Shown: positions 7,618 through 15,366, counted from the stretch's first letter. The stretch: 18,816 nucleotides of DNA from an uncultured Bacilli bacterium (GCA_947522695.1 CANNTX010000024.1:1-18816), one strand, 5' to 3'. Numbers and translations: made by a program. Notes: generated by a model not told the origin, from the sequence alone.

Positions 7618-8670
7618 ATGTTATCAATTATATATTTAATATTAATATTAGGAATTTTAGTGTTTGTTCACGAATTTGGACACTTTATTACTGCTAAAAA
7701 AATAGGAGTTTATGTTAATGAATTCGCCATTGGAATGGGACCTAAAATTTACTCATTTAAAAGAAAAAATAAAAACGATCCAACCGAATATTCCATTAGA
7801 TTATTACCAATTGGTGGATTTTGTGCAATGGCCGGAGAAGTTATTGAAGATGAAGATAATAAAAAAATAAAAAAGAATGAATACATGTGTAATCGTTCTA
7901 AATTAGAAAGAGTAATAATATTGCTGGCTGGTGTAACTATGAATATCTTACTAGCATTAGTTCTACTATTTATTCAATCTCTTATTTGGGGACATACTGA
8001 ACAAAAATCAATAGTAGGATATGCTCCAGAAGGTTATCCTATTGCTGAAGCAGGCATTGAAGTAGGTGATAAAATTACCAAAATAAATGGATATAAAGTA
8101 AATACTTGGGATAAAGTAACATTAATAATGAGTTATAAAAATGATAAACCATATACTGAATTTGAAGTGGAGAAGAAAGATGGCTCTATTAAAAGTTATC
8201 AAATTACCCCATTAAGTAAAATTAATGAAGATGGTACAGAAACTAAAGTGTTCGGTATTGGAGTTGGAGATAAAGAAATAAGAGGATTTTTGCCTTCATT
8301 AAAATATGCTTTTACTAAGTTAGGTAGTATTGTGTCTACAATGTTATTAATAATAATTAATTTATTTACCGGCAAATTATCATTATCAGCGTTATCTGGT
8401 CCAGTTGGTATGTATACTGTTGTTAAAAGTGCTGGAACATTTAGACAACTTTTATATCTAACATCATATTTAAGTATTAATTTAGCAGTTATTAATGCAA
8501 TTCCATTTCCAGCTTTTGATGGAGGAAGAGTATTGTTTGTAATAATAGAAACAATTAAAGGAAGCAAAGTAAAACCAGAAGTAGAAAATATCTTCCATTC
8601 AGTTGGATTTATTCTATTAATGCTTTTAATGATATATATAACAATTCAAGATATTATAAGATTAACTTAA
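7618..8670 (+). CDS. rseP: RseP/RasP-type site-2 intramembrane metalloprotease
   Basis: A 350-aa membrane zinc protease. The HExxH motif is in FVHEFGHF (His18, Glu19, His22) in the first membrane helix. The third zinc-site motif is NAIPFPAFDGGRVL (about 293-306, Asp301). A PDZ domain lies around residues 125-200 and contains EAGIEVGDKITKING. A further conserved block is LPIGGFCAMAGE. These proteases cut anti-sigma factors, signal-peptide remnants and cell-division proteins in the membrane. Last gene of uppS-cdsA-rseP; an AGGAGG site precedes its start and a bidirectional terminator follows the stop by a few bases. Confidence 0.96.
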   Translation: MLSIIYLILILGILVFVHEFGHFITAKKIGVYVNEFAIGMGPKIYSFKRKNKNDPTEYSIRLLPIGGFCAMAGEVIEDEDNKKIKKNEYMCNRSKLERVIILLAGVTMNILLALVLLFIQSLIWGHTEQKSIVGYAPEGYPIAEAGIEVGDKITKINGYKVNTWDKVTLIMSYKNDKPYTEFEVEKKDGSIKSYQITPLSKINEDGTETKVFGIGVGDKEIRGFLPSLKYAFTKLGSIVSTMLLIIINLFTGKLSLSALSGPVGMYTVVKSAGTFRQLLYLTSYLSINLAVINAIPFPAFDGGRVLFVIIETIKGSKVKPEVENIFHSVGFILLMLLMIYITIQDIIRLT

Positions 8671-8675
8671 AACAA

Positions 8676-8714
8676 AAAAATCTAATGAGATTATATTTCT
8701 CTCATTAGATTTTT
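8676..8714. terminator. bidirectional terminator shared by rseP (+) and def (-)
   Basis: A 15-bp perfect stem (8676-8690 with 8700-8714) has a 9-base loop. A-runs and T-runs flank it so it can act on both strands. The def stop codon (8691-8693) lies in the loop, so the last def codons form one arm. Confidence 0.85.
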
Positions 8715-9242
8715 ATTTTTATAAGGATCTTTTTTATCAATTTTATCTACAAATAAGATACCATTTAAATGATCAATTTCATGTTGGAACGCAACCGAAA
8801 TATCTTCACGAACTCTCATAGTAAAAGGATTACCATTTTCATCAAAAGCAGAAACAGTAATTCTAGCATATCTTGGAACAATTCCTTCAACTTCACGATT
8901 TACTGATAAACAGCCTTCGCCTTCGCCAACATATATTAATTCCTCACTTTTACTAATAATTTTTGGATTAATAACAACATACCTTCTAAATTTACCATCA
9001 TCTAGTTCTTCTGAAATAACAAATATTCTTTTTTTAATCCCAATTTGAACAAAAGAAAGTCCCATTCCCGGTCTTAAATCATATTTTTCAGAATATTCTT
9101 CAATTTGACTCATTTCTAAATATGTTAAAGAATCGTCAATAAGTTTTTTAGTTTTACCATCTAAAGGAAAAACAACATCTTCAGATTTTTCATGTAAAAT
9201 CTTATTAGATTCATCTAAAATTTTAATATTAGGTAACTTCAT
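8691..9242 (-). CDS. def: Def, peptide deformylase
   Basis: A 183-aa metalloenzyme that removes the formyl group from new proteins. Motif 2 is EGCLSV (Cys111 metal ligand) and motif 3 is QHEIDHLNG (His154, Glu155, His158). Motif 1 is GMGLSFVQIG (59-68), where most deformylases have GxGLAAPQI; the glycines and Gln66 remain, so activity is expected. An insertion between motif 1 and motif 2 fits the Gram-positive type 2 class. A strong GAAAGGGG ribosome site sits 8 bases before the ATG. Transcription runs opposite to rseP and ends at the shared hairpin. Confidence 0.95.
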   Translation of the reverse strand: MKLPNIKILDESNKILHEKSEDVVFPLDGKTKKLIDDSLTYLEMSQIEEYSEKYDLRPGMGLSFVQIGIKKRIFVISEELDDGKFRRYVVINPKIISKSEELIYVGEGEGCLSVNREVEGIVPRYARITVSAFDENGNPFTMRVREDISVAFQHEIDHLNGILFVDKIDKKDPYKNKNLMREI

Positions 9243-9270
9243 AATTTACGCCCCTTTCATAATACGATAT

Positions 9271-9299
9271 ATTTTAGCAAAAATTTTAAAAAAGATAAA
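9271..9299 (-). promoter_or_regulatory. putative def promoter
   Basis: On the minus strand TTTATC, 17 bp, then TG-C-TAAAAT (the -10 box at 9271-9276 on the plus strand). The TGn extension supports a weak -35. The predicted leader is about 22 bases. Confidence 0.45.
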
Positions 9300-9301
9300 T
9301 A

Positions 9302-9586
9302 CTAAAATTTGACCTTATCCCCAATATTTATTTCATAATTTAATAAAGTGGGTATTTCCAAAGCATTTTTACTATATTTTAATATAATTACACTCCATGG
9401 TTTAATATTTTTTCTTTTTTCTATAACAATCAAATTATCATCTAAACCATAAATATCAATAGTAATTCTCATAAAGAAAGTGTGTATCATATTAGTTTTA
9501 TAAAAAATCATTCCATAATTAACATTTTTTTTAAACATTAATCCCTTTAATTTCATAAAAAAGGAATTTGCTTTTACAATCTTCAT
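9302..9586 (-). CDS. DUF192 family protein
   Basis: A 94-aa protein of the DUF192/COG1430 family. It shows KLKGLMFKK (family GLM motif), then YGMIFYKTN, then the IHTFFMRITIDIYGLD block (family HxxFMxxxIDxxFLD), then PWSV and a C-terminal ALEIPTLLNYEINIGDKVKF matching the LElpaG...i..Gd pattern. Biochemical function is unknown for the family. ATG 9586 is chosen over the in-frame TTG at 9592. The predicted transcript start is only about 10 bases upstream and no clear ribosome site is present. It diverges from a Flp-type pilin gene; DUF192 genes are sometimes seen near pilus genes, so a link is possible but unproven. Confidence 0.85.
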   Translation of the reverse strand: MKIVKANSFFMKLKGLMFKKNVNYGMIFYKTNMIHTFFMRITIDIYGLDDNLIVIEKRKNIKPWSVIILKYSKNALEIPTLLNYEINIGDKVKF

Positions 9587-9602
9587 AATCAATCACAAAT
9601 AC

Positions 9603-9631
9603 ATTATATATAATAATTGACAAAAATGCAA
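9603..9631 (-). promoter_or_regulatory. promoter of the DUF192 gene
   Basis: On the minus strand TTGCAT (9626-9631), 17 bp, TATAAT (9603-9608), the same boxes and spacing as the uppS promoter. It overlaps the divergent pilin promoter. Confidence 0.7.
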
Positions 9632-9646
9632 AATTAATGCGATAAT
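9617..9646 (+). promoter_or_regulatory. promoter of the Flp pilin gene
   Basis: TTGACA (9617-9622), 18 bp, TG-C-GATAAT (9641-9646). The predicted start near 9653 falls on AGGGTG, the ribosome site, so the leader is about 11 bases. Confidence 0.7.
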
Positions 9647-9663
9647 AATGATAGGGTGAAAAT

Positions 9664-9891
9664 ATGAAAAAACTAAATAATCGTGGTCAAGCTTTAGTAG
9701 AATATGTAGTAATCATTGGATTAGTTACAGTATTAGTAGTAGGACTAGTTTCATATTTTGGAGGATATCTAAAAGATGCAATGACTAAGACAGGTTGTTC
9801 CTTAGTTGGAGAAGATTATAAACAAGGTGATAAACCTGGAGAAGGCGAATGTGTAAGTAAAGATACATCTTTAGAAGATATGCTTAAATAA
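9664..9891 (+). CDS. Flp/Tad-type type IVb pilin
   Basis: A 75-aa prepilin. The short basic leader MKKLNNRG is followed by QALVEYVVIIGLVTVLVVGL, so a prepilin peptidase would cut after Gly8 and leave Glu13 at position +5, the key pilin residue. One hydrophobic helix (about 10-31) is followed by a polar tail with two cysteines (one in KTGCSL, one in GECVSK) that could form a disulfide if exported. No tad assembly ATPase, platform or peptidase gene is in the window, so it is an isolated pilin gene and must rely on machinery elsewhere. Its last bases overlap the 3' end of the convergent minus-strand gene by 8. Confidence 0.88.
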   Translation: MKKLNNRGQALVEYVVIIGLVTVLVVGLVSYFGGYLKDAMTKTGCSLVGEDYKQGDKPGEGECVSKDTSLEDMLK

Positions 9892-10240
9892 TATCTATTT
9901 CCGGATTTGCATTTTTATATATTTCGACATATAAGTATATTGCACCACCTATCAAAATACATATACTAGCAAGTAATAAAAGTTTCCTATAAGTAGGGGA
10001 ATCTTTTTTTGTGTTTTTATAAGTAACACAAGTAGTATAAATATATATGCATAATGCGATAAACAACACAAGAATATTTATATATCTAAAAATTTTACGA
10101 TACTTTTCATCGACCGTATAAAGATATTTTTCTTCAAAATAATTACTAATAAAATTTGCTCCAATTATAAAAAGATATATTAACCAAATAATATTTTCTT
10201 TTTCAACATCAAATAGTTGGCCACTTATACTTTTATTCAT
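9884..10240 (-). CDS. hypothetical 118-aa membrane protein, three predicted helices
   Basis: I do not recognise the family. Three hydrophobic segments are visible: about residues 17-33 (IIWLIYLFIIGANF), 52-70 (INILVLFIALCIYIYT) and 86-106 (LLLLASICILIGGAIYLYV). Charged loops lie between them, including KNTKKDSPTYRK. No clear ribosome site precedes the ATG, and the promoter is not obvious. It converges with the pilin gene, overlapping it by 8 bases. The length, hydrophobic pattern and few rare features suggest a real gene. Confidence 0.65.
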   Translation of the reverse strand: MNKSISGQLFDVEKENIIWLIYLFIIGANFISNYFEEKYLYTVDEKYRKIFRYINILVLFIALCIYIYTTCVTYKNTKKDSPTYRKLLLLASICILIGGAIYLYVEIYKNANPEIDII

Positions 10241-10301
10241 ATTAATTAATATGATAAATATTTGATAATAATTAATAAATGTATAAAACCCAAAAATATG
10301 T

Positions 10302-10330
10302 TTGCATAAATTTCCTTTTTATGCTACAAT
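10302..10330 (+). promoter_or_regulatory. promoter of the 770-aa gene
   Basis: TTGCAT (10302-10307), 17 bp, TG-C-TACAAT (10325-10330). The start is predicted near 10337, before the AGGGG ribosome site. Confidence 0.75.
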
Positions 10331-10355
10331 AAACCCTAATAAAAGGGGAATATAT

Positions 10356-12668
10356 ATGTTTTGGAATAATTTATTTAAAAAGAAAAATAAGATATATAAT
10401 ACAGATATAGTTAATAATGCCTATTCTAAAATGCCTACATATGAAGAATTAACTACTGAAGAGCAAGAATATGTTAATAACTTAAAAGAAGAATATTTAA
10501 ACTTTTACGAAAAAGAAGATAATTATATTAATTTAGATAATGAACTATTTAATGAAATAAAAATGTATCAAGAATTAGCCCTAGATATTATGTATAATGA
10601 CCATTTTGGTAATATTGTTAATTCAATAATAGATAGTAAAAAATTAGTATATTATTCTCATCAAATAACCGAAATAAATAATACTTTAAAATATAAATAT
10701 ATTGCCTTAAATGAACTAAGGAAAAATAAAAAATATCTAGCTAAACATATGGGATTATATGTCTTAGGAAGAAGAAAAATAAACATATTAAAAGCTTTAG
10801 ATCATCAAATGAACATTATAAATAATATGTTTGTTATTGCCGACCAAAAAATAACCGATTACTGTGCCTGTGCCATTGCAAACTATCCTAAAAATATAGA
10901 TGAAACAACAGAAAAAGAATTAAATGATAGATATATTGAAGTAGAGAAAGATTATAAAGATTTATTTAACACTTCAATTAATTTAGATGATAATTTGACA
11001 AATACAGACAAAACAACATATATCGAAATACTTATAGATAAATTTATATATGAAAATAAAGATTTGATAGGAGAATTAAAAGAACAACTAGACATAATAG
11101 CTAATAGCGAAATAAAAAATATAGTTGTACAAATAAATGTAATTGATATTTTAATGAAAATCAAAATGTATTACAACATTTTTAATAAGTATGGCAGAAA
11201 CAAATTAACCAAAGAAGACTTTGAAGATTTATATCAAATAATATTCAATGTTTATACTTATTTTCCCTCATTTAGTTATTTTAATTTTAGTAGATATTAT
11301 AATTCTATTACAGATAATAATGAAAAAGAATTTTATAGGTCAATAATTGATTTCAAATTAGTCTTATTAAAATTGAAACAATCGCCAATATTTAAAGGAA
11401 ATAAACAATATTCAGAAGATATAGTTAATATTTTAATGACTATATTTGAAAAATATGATAAAGATTATTGGAATTTATCAAACTCTTCTAACATTAGTTT
11501 TTTTTCTAATTATTTTGATAACCTTCCAATTACCGAAAAGATAATAAATTTTAATTTAAAGTTATTATTATCATTAGATTATGAAAGCGGATTTAATGAT
11601 TATTTTGCTGATAAAAAATCTATTTATGTAAGTTACTTGAAACGTAATTTAGTGGTAAAAGATTTTTACAAGCTGTTAATAGGAGTAAATAACTATTTAT
11701 CCAAAAATGATATAACTGAAGAACAGCTTAAAAATGAATTGCTTAATATTTCAAACAGATCTAATAATGATGCATCTATTGATTCTGATACTAACAAGAA
11801 AGAAACTTATACTTTATTAATTAATATAATTAATGATTATAAAGCATATGAGCCAATCCTTAAATTATATTCATCTTTATATGATATTGATTTTAATATT
11901 TTTCCAGAAAATATTTTAAGTAAGCATATAAATATTTTAATAAATTATTATGATCATGGTAATGGAGCATTAATTATTAACAATAATATAGATGAATTAG
12001 ATATCAAGTGTTCGCAAAAAGACGATAGAATATTGATTATAAATGGTAATATTGAAACAATGAATATACAAATTGCCTCAGATCTAGCTAATGAGGATAA
12101 TGTAATGCATACCAGAGTATTGTTGCCTATTAAGCCATTAAAAATGAATTTTTATAATGACAAATATGACATAGATTCTGATATAAGTTTCATTGTAAAA
12201 AAATATCAAGTGAAATATGCAACATTTGACGAAGAAACTGGAATTATGAGTTATGATTACATTAAAAAAATATTTGCGAAAATAGGTAAGATGTTCATCT
12301 TAAGAGAGGAAATATTAGATTATAGTGAATCAGAAATGTGTATTTATTTAAAAAAAATATTTAGGCCAATTATAGATATTATAGATGATGAAGATAGTAG
12401 ATTAGCAACACTTGGATATTCACGTAAAATGAATTTTATGACTGTTTGGCTTGAATTATTTAGCAATATGTCAATTTTATTTCAAAATGGAATTATTATG
12501 TATTTAGATCGTTCAATAATTGAAAACTATGGTATTAGTAATAATATTGGAATACTTTCGTACGTCATGATATCTTATGACGAAGCAATAAAATTTTTTG
12601 TAAAAGCTTTAAAAAAATATAAAACAGACATAATAAGAACAGAAAAAAGAATAATAAAGAGTAAATAG
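10356..12668 (+). CDS. large hypothetical helical protein (770 aa), paralogue of the gene at 17979
   Basis: I do not recognise a family. The protein is Asn/Lys/Ile-rich, soluble and apparently mostly helical, with no signal peptide or membrane segment. The start is ATG 10356, preceded by AAAAGGGG; the reading frame is open upstream to a TTG at 10302, but that TTG is part of the -35 box. Residues about 1-280 align almost end to end with the truncated gene at the right edge (shared blocks ELTTEEQEYVN, HMGLYVLG, KINILKALDHQ, TDYCACAIANYP). A middle part (about 280-600) is helical and includes a polar linker (SNRSNNDASIDSDTNKK). A small beta-like segment (GNGALIINNNIDELDIKC, then LIINGNIETMNI) follows. 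The C-terminal part is helical again. The conserved DYCACAIANYP could bind a metal or form a site, which is a guess. Monocistronic with a clear promoter. Confidence 0.85.
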   Translation: MFWNNLFKKKNKIYNTDIVNNAYSKMPTYEELTTEEQEYVNNLKEEYLNFYEKEDNYINLDNELFNEIKMYQELALDIMYNDHFGNIVNSIIDSKKLVYYSHQITEINNTLKYKYIALNELRKNKKYLAKHMGLYVLGRRKINILKALDHQMNIINNMFVIADQKITDYCACAIANYPKNIDETTEKELNDRYIEVEKDYKDLFNTSINLDDNLTNTDKTTYIEILIDKFIYENKDLIGELKEQLDIIANSEIKNIVVQINVIDILMKIKMYYNIFNKYGRNKLTKEDFEDLYQIIFNVYTYFPSFSYFNFSRYYNSITDNNEKEFYRSIIDFKLVLLKLKQSPIFKGNKQYSEDIVNILMTIFEKYDKDYWNLSNSSNISFFSNYFDNLPITEKIINFNLKLLLSLDYESGFNDYFADKKSIYVSYLKRNLVVKDFYKLLIGVNNYLSKNDITEEQLKNELLNISNRSNNDASIDSDTNKKETYTLLINIINDYKAYEPILKLYSSLYDIDFNIFPENILSKHINILINYYDHGNGALIINNNIDELDIKCSQKDDRILIINGNIETMNIQIASDLANEDNVMHTRVLLPIKPLKMNFYNDKYDIDSDISFIVKKYQVKYATFDEETGIMSYDYIKKIFAKIGKMFILREEILDYSESEMCIYLKKIFRPIIDIIDDEDSRLATLGYSRKMNFMTVWLELFSNMSILFQNGIIMYLDRSIIENYGISNNIGILSYVMISYDEAIKFFVKALKKYKTDIIRTEKRIIKSK

Positions 12669-12713
12669 TCAAATGAAATATCACAAAAAATATGAATTTT
12701 GCGAACAAATGAT

Positions 12714-12742
12714 TTGACATTTATTAAAATATGTGCTAAAAT
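12714..12742 (+). promoter_or_regulatory. promoter of the 12777-13645 gene pair
   Basis: TTGACA (12714-12719), 17 bp, TG-C-TAAAAT (12737-12742). A 7-bp inverted repeat GTCAAAT/ATTTGAC (12668-12674 with 12712-12718) overlaps the -35 box and might be an operator. Confidence 0.75.
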
Positions 12743-12776
12743 ACATATACAAATAAGGGATATGGGGGTTTTAGAA

Positions 12777-13202
12777 ATGAAAGGATATATCTTAGATTAT
12801 ATAAATGAAAATGAATATAAGAAATTAGAAAGAGCATTAAAAAAATATAATATGCTTGCTTTTAAAGAATTAAACTTTAGTTTTTATCCAGCATTAAGAA
12901 GTGGTAATTTTTTAGGAGAACTAGTTTCTAAGAATAAAGCCAAAGGAACCGAAACATATGAGTTAAAACTTAAGAGTGATCATATGTTTAGTCAAGTTCA
13001 CGGTGATATTAAATTACATTACATTGTTTATAAAAAAGAGAATGTTGTTATGTTAGATACTATAACTCCATCTGATATATTATTAGAAGGACATATGGCT
13101 GAATTAACGACGTATAAAGGTGTAATGATTAGTAAAGCTAATGCTGAAAAAGATATGTTTAAAATTGATTTATTAAATATGTTACAAGATAATAAACATT
13201 AA
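12777..13202 (+). CDS. hypothetical 141-aa protein
   Basis: I do not recognise this protein. ATG 12777 is chosen because a GGGG ribosome site lies 8 bases before it and the promoter lies inside the longer open frame; an upstream ATG at 12762 has its site too close. The product begins MKGYILDYINENEYKKLERA and has an alpha/beta look with a later strand-rich part (YIVYKKENVVMLDTITPSD). There is no signal peptide or membrane segment. It is followed after 32 bases by the next gene with its own AAAGGGG, so the two are likely co-transcribed and end at the hairpin at 13646. Confidence 0.75.
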   Translation: MKGYILDYINENEYKKLERALKKYNMLAFKELNFSFYPALRSGNFLGELVSKNKAKGTETYELKLKSDHMFSQVHGDIKLHYIVYKKENVVMLDTITPSDILLEGHMAELTTYKGVMISKANAEKDMFKIDLLNMLQDNKH

Positions 13203-13234
13203 TCTTAAGAATAAGAATAAAGGGGAAATATATT

Positions 13235-13645
13235 ATGAAAGAATCTAATGAAAACAGTGATTTAAAATCATTTTTAATAGTAAACAAAAGTATTGATGAC
13301 TTACATGATTTAATCGGTACTGAATATTTTTATTACATCTATTATAGTATTTTAAAAATAATAAAACAGATTTATATGAATATGAGAGGTATTAAACAAA
13401 TCCCTGGCAATAACAATAAAATGTTAAAAGATTTGCTTAAAGATTCAAAATTAAGTGATTATGAAATAAAAATAATTGAAGAGCCTGGTTTTGCTGAAAA
13501 TTATAGTAAATGTACAGAATTGGGAGATTCAAATAAAATGTTTGATAATTTAATAGAGCTTTATTATTATTGCTTTGGTAATGTTCATAACGAAATTCTA
13601 GAAAATTCATCTAACGAAGAAATTAATTCATTAAGAAAAATATAA
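13235..13645 (+). CDS. hypothetical 136-aa helical protein resembling the C-terminal half of the nucleotidyltransferase at 16764
   Basis: The product is all-helical. Its segment DDLHDLIGTEYFYYIYYSI, then KIIKQIYMNMRGIKQIP, matches in pattern the second half of the nucleotidyltransferase 3.5 kb downstream (EDLESLINSNSFYAVYFIV, then EKIRNLYSKINGIIDLP), and both have an Y/N-Y-Y/N-C or YNYSF-K-N type end (YYYCFGN versus YNYSFKN). This suggests a stand-alone KNTase/HEPN-like helical domain lacking the catalytic half. No R-x4-6-H HEPN RNase motif is seen. The ribosome site is AAAGGGG. It shares the promoter of the gene before it and ends at a bidirectional terminator. The similarity is by eye and moderate. 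Confidence 0.7.
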   Translation: MKESNENSDLKSFLIVNKSIDDLHDLIGTEYFYYIYYSILKIIKQIYMNMRGIKQIPGNNNKMLKDLLKDSKLSDYEIKIIEEPGFAENYSKCTELGDSNKMFDNLIELYYYCFGNVHNEILENSSNEEINSLRKI

Positions 13646-13684
13646 AAAGAATGTTCAAATCAATCAGAACATTCTTTAATTTTG
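13646..13684. terminator. bidirectional terminator between the 13235 gene and the tRNA pair
   Basis: An 11-bp perfect stem AAAGAATGTTC/GAACATTCTTT (13646-13656 with 13667-13677), 10-base loop and AT-rich T-containing flanks on both sides. Confidence 0.8.
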
Positions 13685-13693
13685 TCAAAAGTA

Positions 13694-13778
13694 TGGTGCA
13701 GGTAACAGGACTTGAACCTGCACGGATGTATCCACTAGATCCTAAGTCTAGCGCGTCTGCCAATTCCGCCATACCTGC
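13694..13778 (-). tRNA. tRNA-Leu, anticodon UAG
   Basis: An 85-nt class II tRNA including encoded CCA (TGG at 13694-13696 on the plus strand). The acceptor stem GCAGGTA pairs with TACCTGC; the anticodon stem CTAGA/TCTAG encloses the loop CTTAGGA with anticodon TAG. A long variable arm (GTGGATACATCCG) and the T-arm GCAGGTTCAAGTCCTG-type sequence identify Leu. It reads CUN codons. Confidence 0.95.
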
Positions 13779-13787
13779 ATAAAAAAA

Positions 13788-13864
13788 TGGTGGATCTTGT
13801 AGGACTCGAACCTACGACCGCCCGGTTATGAGCCGGATGCTCTAACCAACTGAGCTAAAGATCC
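13788..13864 (-). tRNA. tRNA with CAU anticodon (Ile2 or elongator Met)
   Basis: A 77-nt cloverleaf with encoded CCA. The acceptor stem is GGATCTT/AAGATCC, the D-arm GCTCAGTTGGTTAGAGC, the anticodon loop CTCATAA and the T-loop GTTCGAGTC. CAU can be Met or, when lysidine-modified, Ile2 reading AUA. The acceptor and T-arm resemble what I recall of Bacillus Ile2 more than elongator Met, so Ile2 is favoured but not proven. It lies 9 bases upstream of tRNA-Leu in one transcript. Confidence 0.9.
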
Positions 13865-13877
13865 TTAACACTTCTTA

Positions 13878-13906
13878 AATATAACATAAATTATTTTAGA
13901 GTGCAA
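13878..13906 (-). promoter_or_regulatory. tRNA operon promoter
   Basis: On the minus strand TTGCAC (13901-13906), 17 bp, TATATT (13878-13883). It is placed correctly to start the CAU tRNA and tRNA-Leu transcript. Confidence 0.7.
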
Positions 13907-13977
13907 TTATTTTTTTACTATTTTTAATAATTTTATAAAAATATGTATAAATACAAGCATTATTAATATAATTTAAT

Positions 13978-14172
13978 ATGATAAAACTATTAAAAATAAT
14001 AATTTGTCTATTACTTATCAGCTACAGTATTTCATTTTATATAATTTTTTTAAATGAATTATATATTGAAGGATTCTTAAAATATCTATTAACAATAGTA
14101 ACCCATTTCGAAACATTAATGCTAATTCCTTCTATTTTAATTCTAATGTATACTTTACATCCCAAAATATAA
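13978..14172 (+). CDS. small 64-aa membrane protein
   Basis: The product is almost entirely hydrophobic with two predicted membrane helices (about 4-26 and 33-60) and a short C-terminal HPKI. No ribosome site precedes the ATG; a TATAAT box at 13967-13972 would place the transcript start at or next to the ATG, so translation may be leaderless. The DUF2207-like gene starts 31 bases after its stop. The family is unknown and a low-complexity AT-rich hydrophobic ORF can occur by chance, so confidence is modest. Confidence 0.5.
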   Translation: MIKLLKIIICLLLISYSISFYIIFLNELYIEGFLKYLLTIVTHFETLMLIPSILILMYTLHPKI

Positions 14173-14203
14173 ATGTTAGAATTAGTGAGTAAGGTGGTAA
14201 AAA

Positions 14204-15283
14204 ATGAAAAAAGTGTTAATATTTATTGTAATGTTATTAATGCCTTTATCTGTTTATGCAAATGATTATAAAGTAACTAATCATATAATAGATACAGAAG
14301 TAGAAATAGCTGGTGCAATAAAAGTAAAAGAATTAATTGTGGTTGAAGGAAAAATAGATTATTTAAATAGAAAACTAAATTATTATAGTTTTGGAACAAA
14401 GGCATGGGATGGAAAAGAAGCCGTTGATTTCGAAGGATCATCATTTTATAATGCACCAAGTGTAAGCATAAATAAAGTATCTGCATTTAAATTAACTGAT
14501 AAAATTGATATTAATAATTTAAACCGTGATGAAACTAGTGCATTAAAAGAATTCGATTTAAAGAATCCCAGTAAAGAAGGATATTCTTACAAAGATAATA
14601 AGAATGGTACTGGTGATTTAAAAATATTATATCCATCAGAAGATAATATTGCGTTATATATTGAATACACTGTAAATAATGCAGTTGTTAAACATAACGA
14701 TATTAAGGAACTTAATTATACATTTAAAAATTTAAATTTAAATGCTGAAAAAACAATAGTTAGAATAATCACACCATATCCAGTAACTAAAGAAGATGAA
14801 GACGAATATAATATCTGGATTCATGGGCCTAGAAATAGCGTGTTTCAAGAAATAGTAAACTCTAATGATTCAAAAGTTGGTTTATATGGTGAATTTGATA
14901 AAGTATCTGAATTTAATGTAAGAATGACAATGCCTCAAGATTTTGTTGGTATAGATATGATGTTAAGTAAATCAAACGTTGATGCATTAGACAAGATAAA
15001 AGAAGTTGAAAATGCTCGTAAAAACACAACAGAAACAAATGCAAAATTATTAAATAATGTAGTCTATGGTTTAATTGGTCTATCTGTATTATTATTAATT
15101 GGAACAATATTAATACCTATAATGAACTTATTAGATAAAAGAATACTATTATTACTTGAAATATTTGGAATCTTATTATGTATATTTAATTACTTATTCT
15201 ATAAATTCCAATATCCATATTTATATGTAGACGTTTTAATCCCAATTGTTAGTTTAATAATTAGCAAAATAAAAAAGAAATAA
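14204..15283 (+). CDS. DUF2207-like exported membrane protein
   Basis: A 359-aa protein. A signal peptide is clear: MKK, then a hydrophobic stretch, then SVYA (cut after residue about 19). Residues about 20-250 form an extracytoplasmic beta-rich domain with the DUF2207 pattern of an early VEIAGAIKVKELIVVEG strand, a WDGKEAVDFEG segment and a late YPVTKEDEDEYNIWIHGP. A linker (260-282) leads to three membrane helices (about 285-306, 314-330 and 338-354) and a lysine-rich end. DUF2207 proteins are predicted membrane proteins of unknown function. The usual Gly-rich cytoplasmic tail is absent. AAGGTGG precedes the ATG and a terminator follows. Confidence 0.8.
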   Translation: MKKVLIFIVMLLMPLSVYANDYKVTNHIIDTEVEIAGAIKVKELIVVEGKIDYLNRKLNYYSFGTKAWDGKEAVDFEGSSFYNAPSVSINKVSAFKLTDKIDINNLNRDETSALKEFDLKNPSKEGYSYKDNKNGTGDLKILYPSEDNIALYIEYTVNNAVVKHNDIKELNYTFKNLNLNAEKTIVRIITPYPVTKEDEDEYNIWIHGPRNSVFQEIVNSNDSKVGLYGEFDKVSEFNVRMTMPQDFVGIDMMLSKSNVDALDKIKEVENARKNTTETNAKLLNNVVYGLIGLSVLLLIGTILIPIMNLLDKRILLLLEIFGILLCIFNYLFYKFQYPYLYVDVLIPIVSLIISKIKKK

Positions 15284-15287
15284 CGAT

Positions 15288-15317
15288 AACTGTTAGAAAA
15301 AATCTAGCAGTTTTTTA
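15288..15317 (+). terminator. Rho-independent terminator after the DUF2207-like gene
   Basis: A 10-bp stem AACTGTTAGA/TCTAGCAGTT with one G-T pair (15288-15297 with 15303-15312), 5-base loop and a run of T. Confidence 0.8.
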
Positions 15318-15366
15318 ATTAAATAATCAACTCTACATAAAATAGAGCAACATTTAAAATTACTTA

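Noticed and set aside
8199..8567. 122-aa minus-strand open frame inside rseP
   Set aside because: It lies wholly within a gene with clear protease motifs and shows no start signal or family pattern.
10302..10355. Longer N-terminus for the 770-aa gene
   Set aside because: The TTG start is the -35 box of the promoter, and ATG 10356 has a good ribosome site and matches the paralogue start.
12699..12776. Longer N-terminus for the 141-aa gene
   Set aside because: The extension covers a consensus promoter (TTGACA-17-TAAAAT), so it is not translated in the normal transcript.
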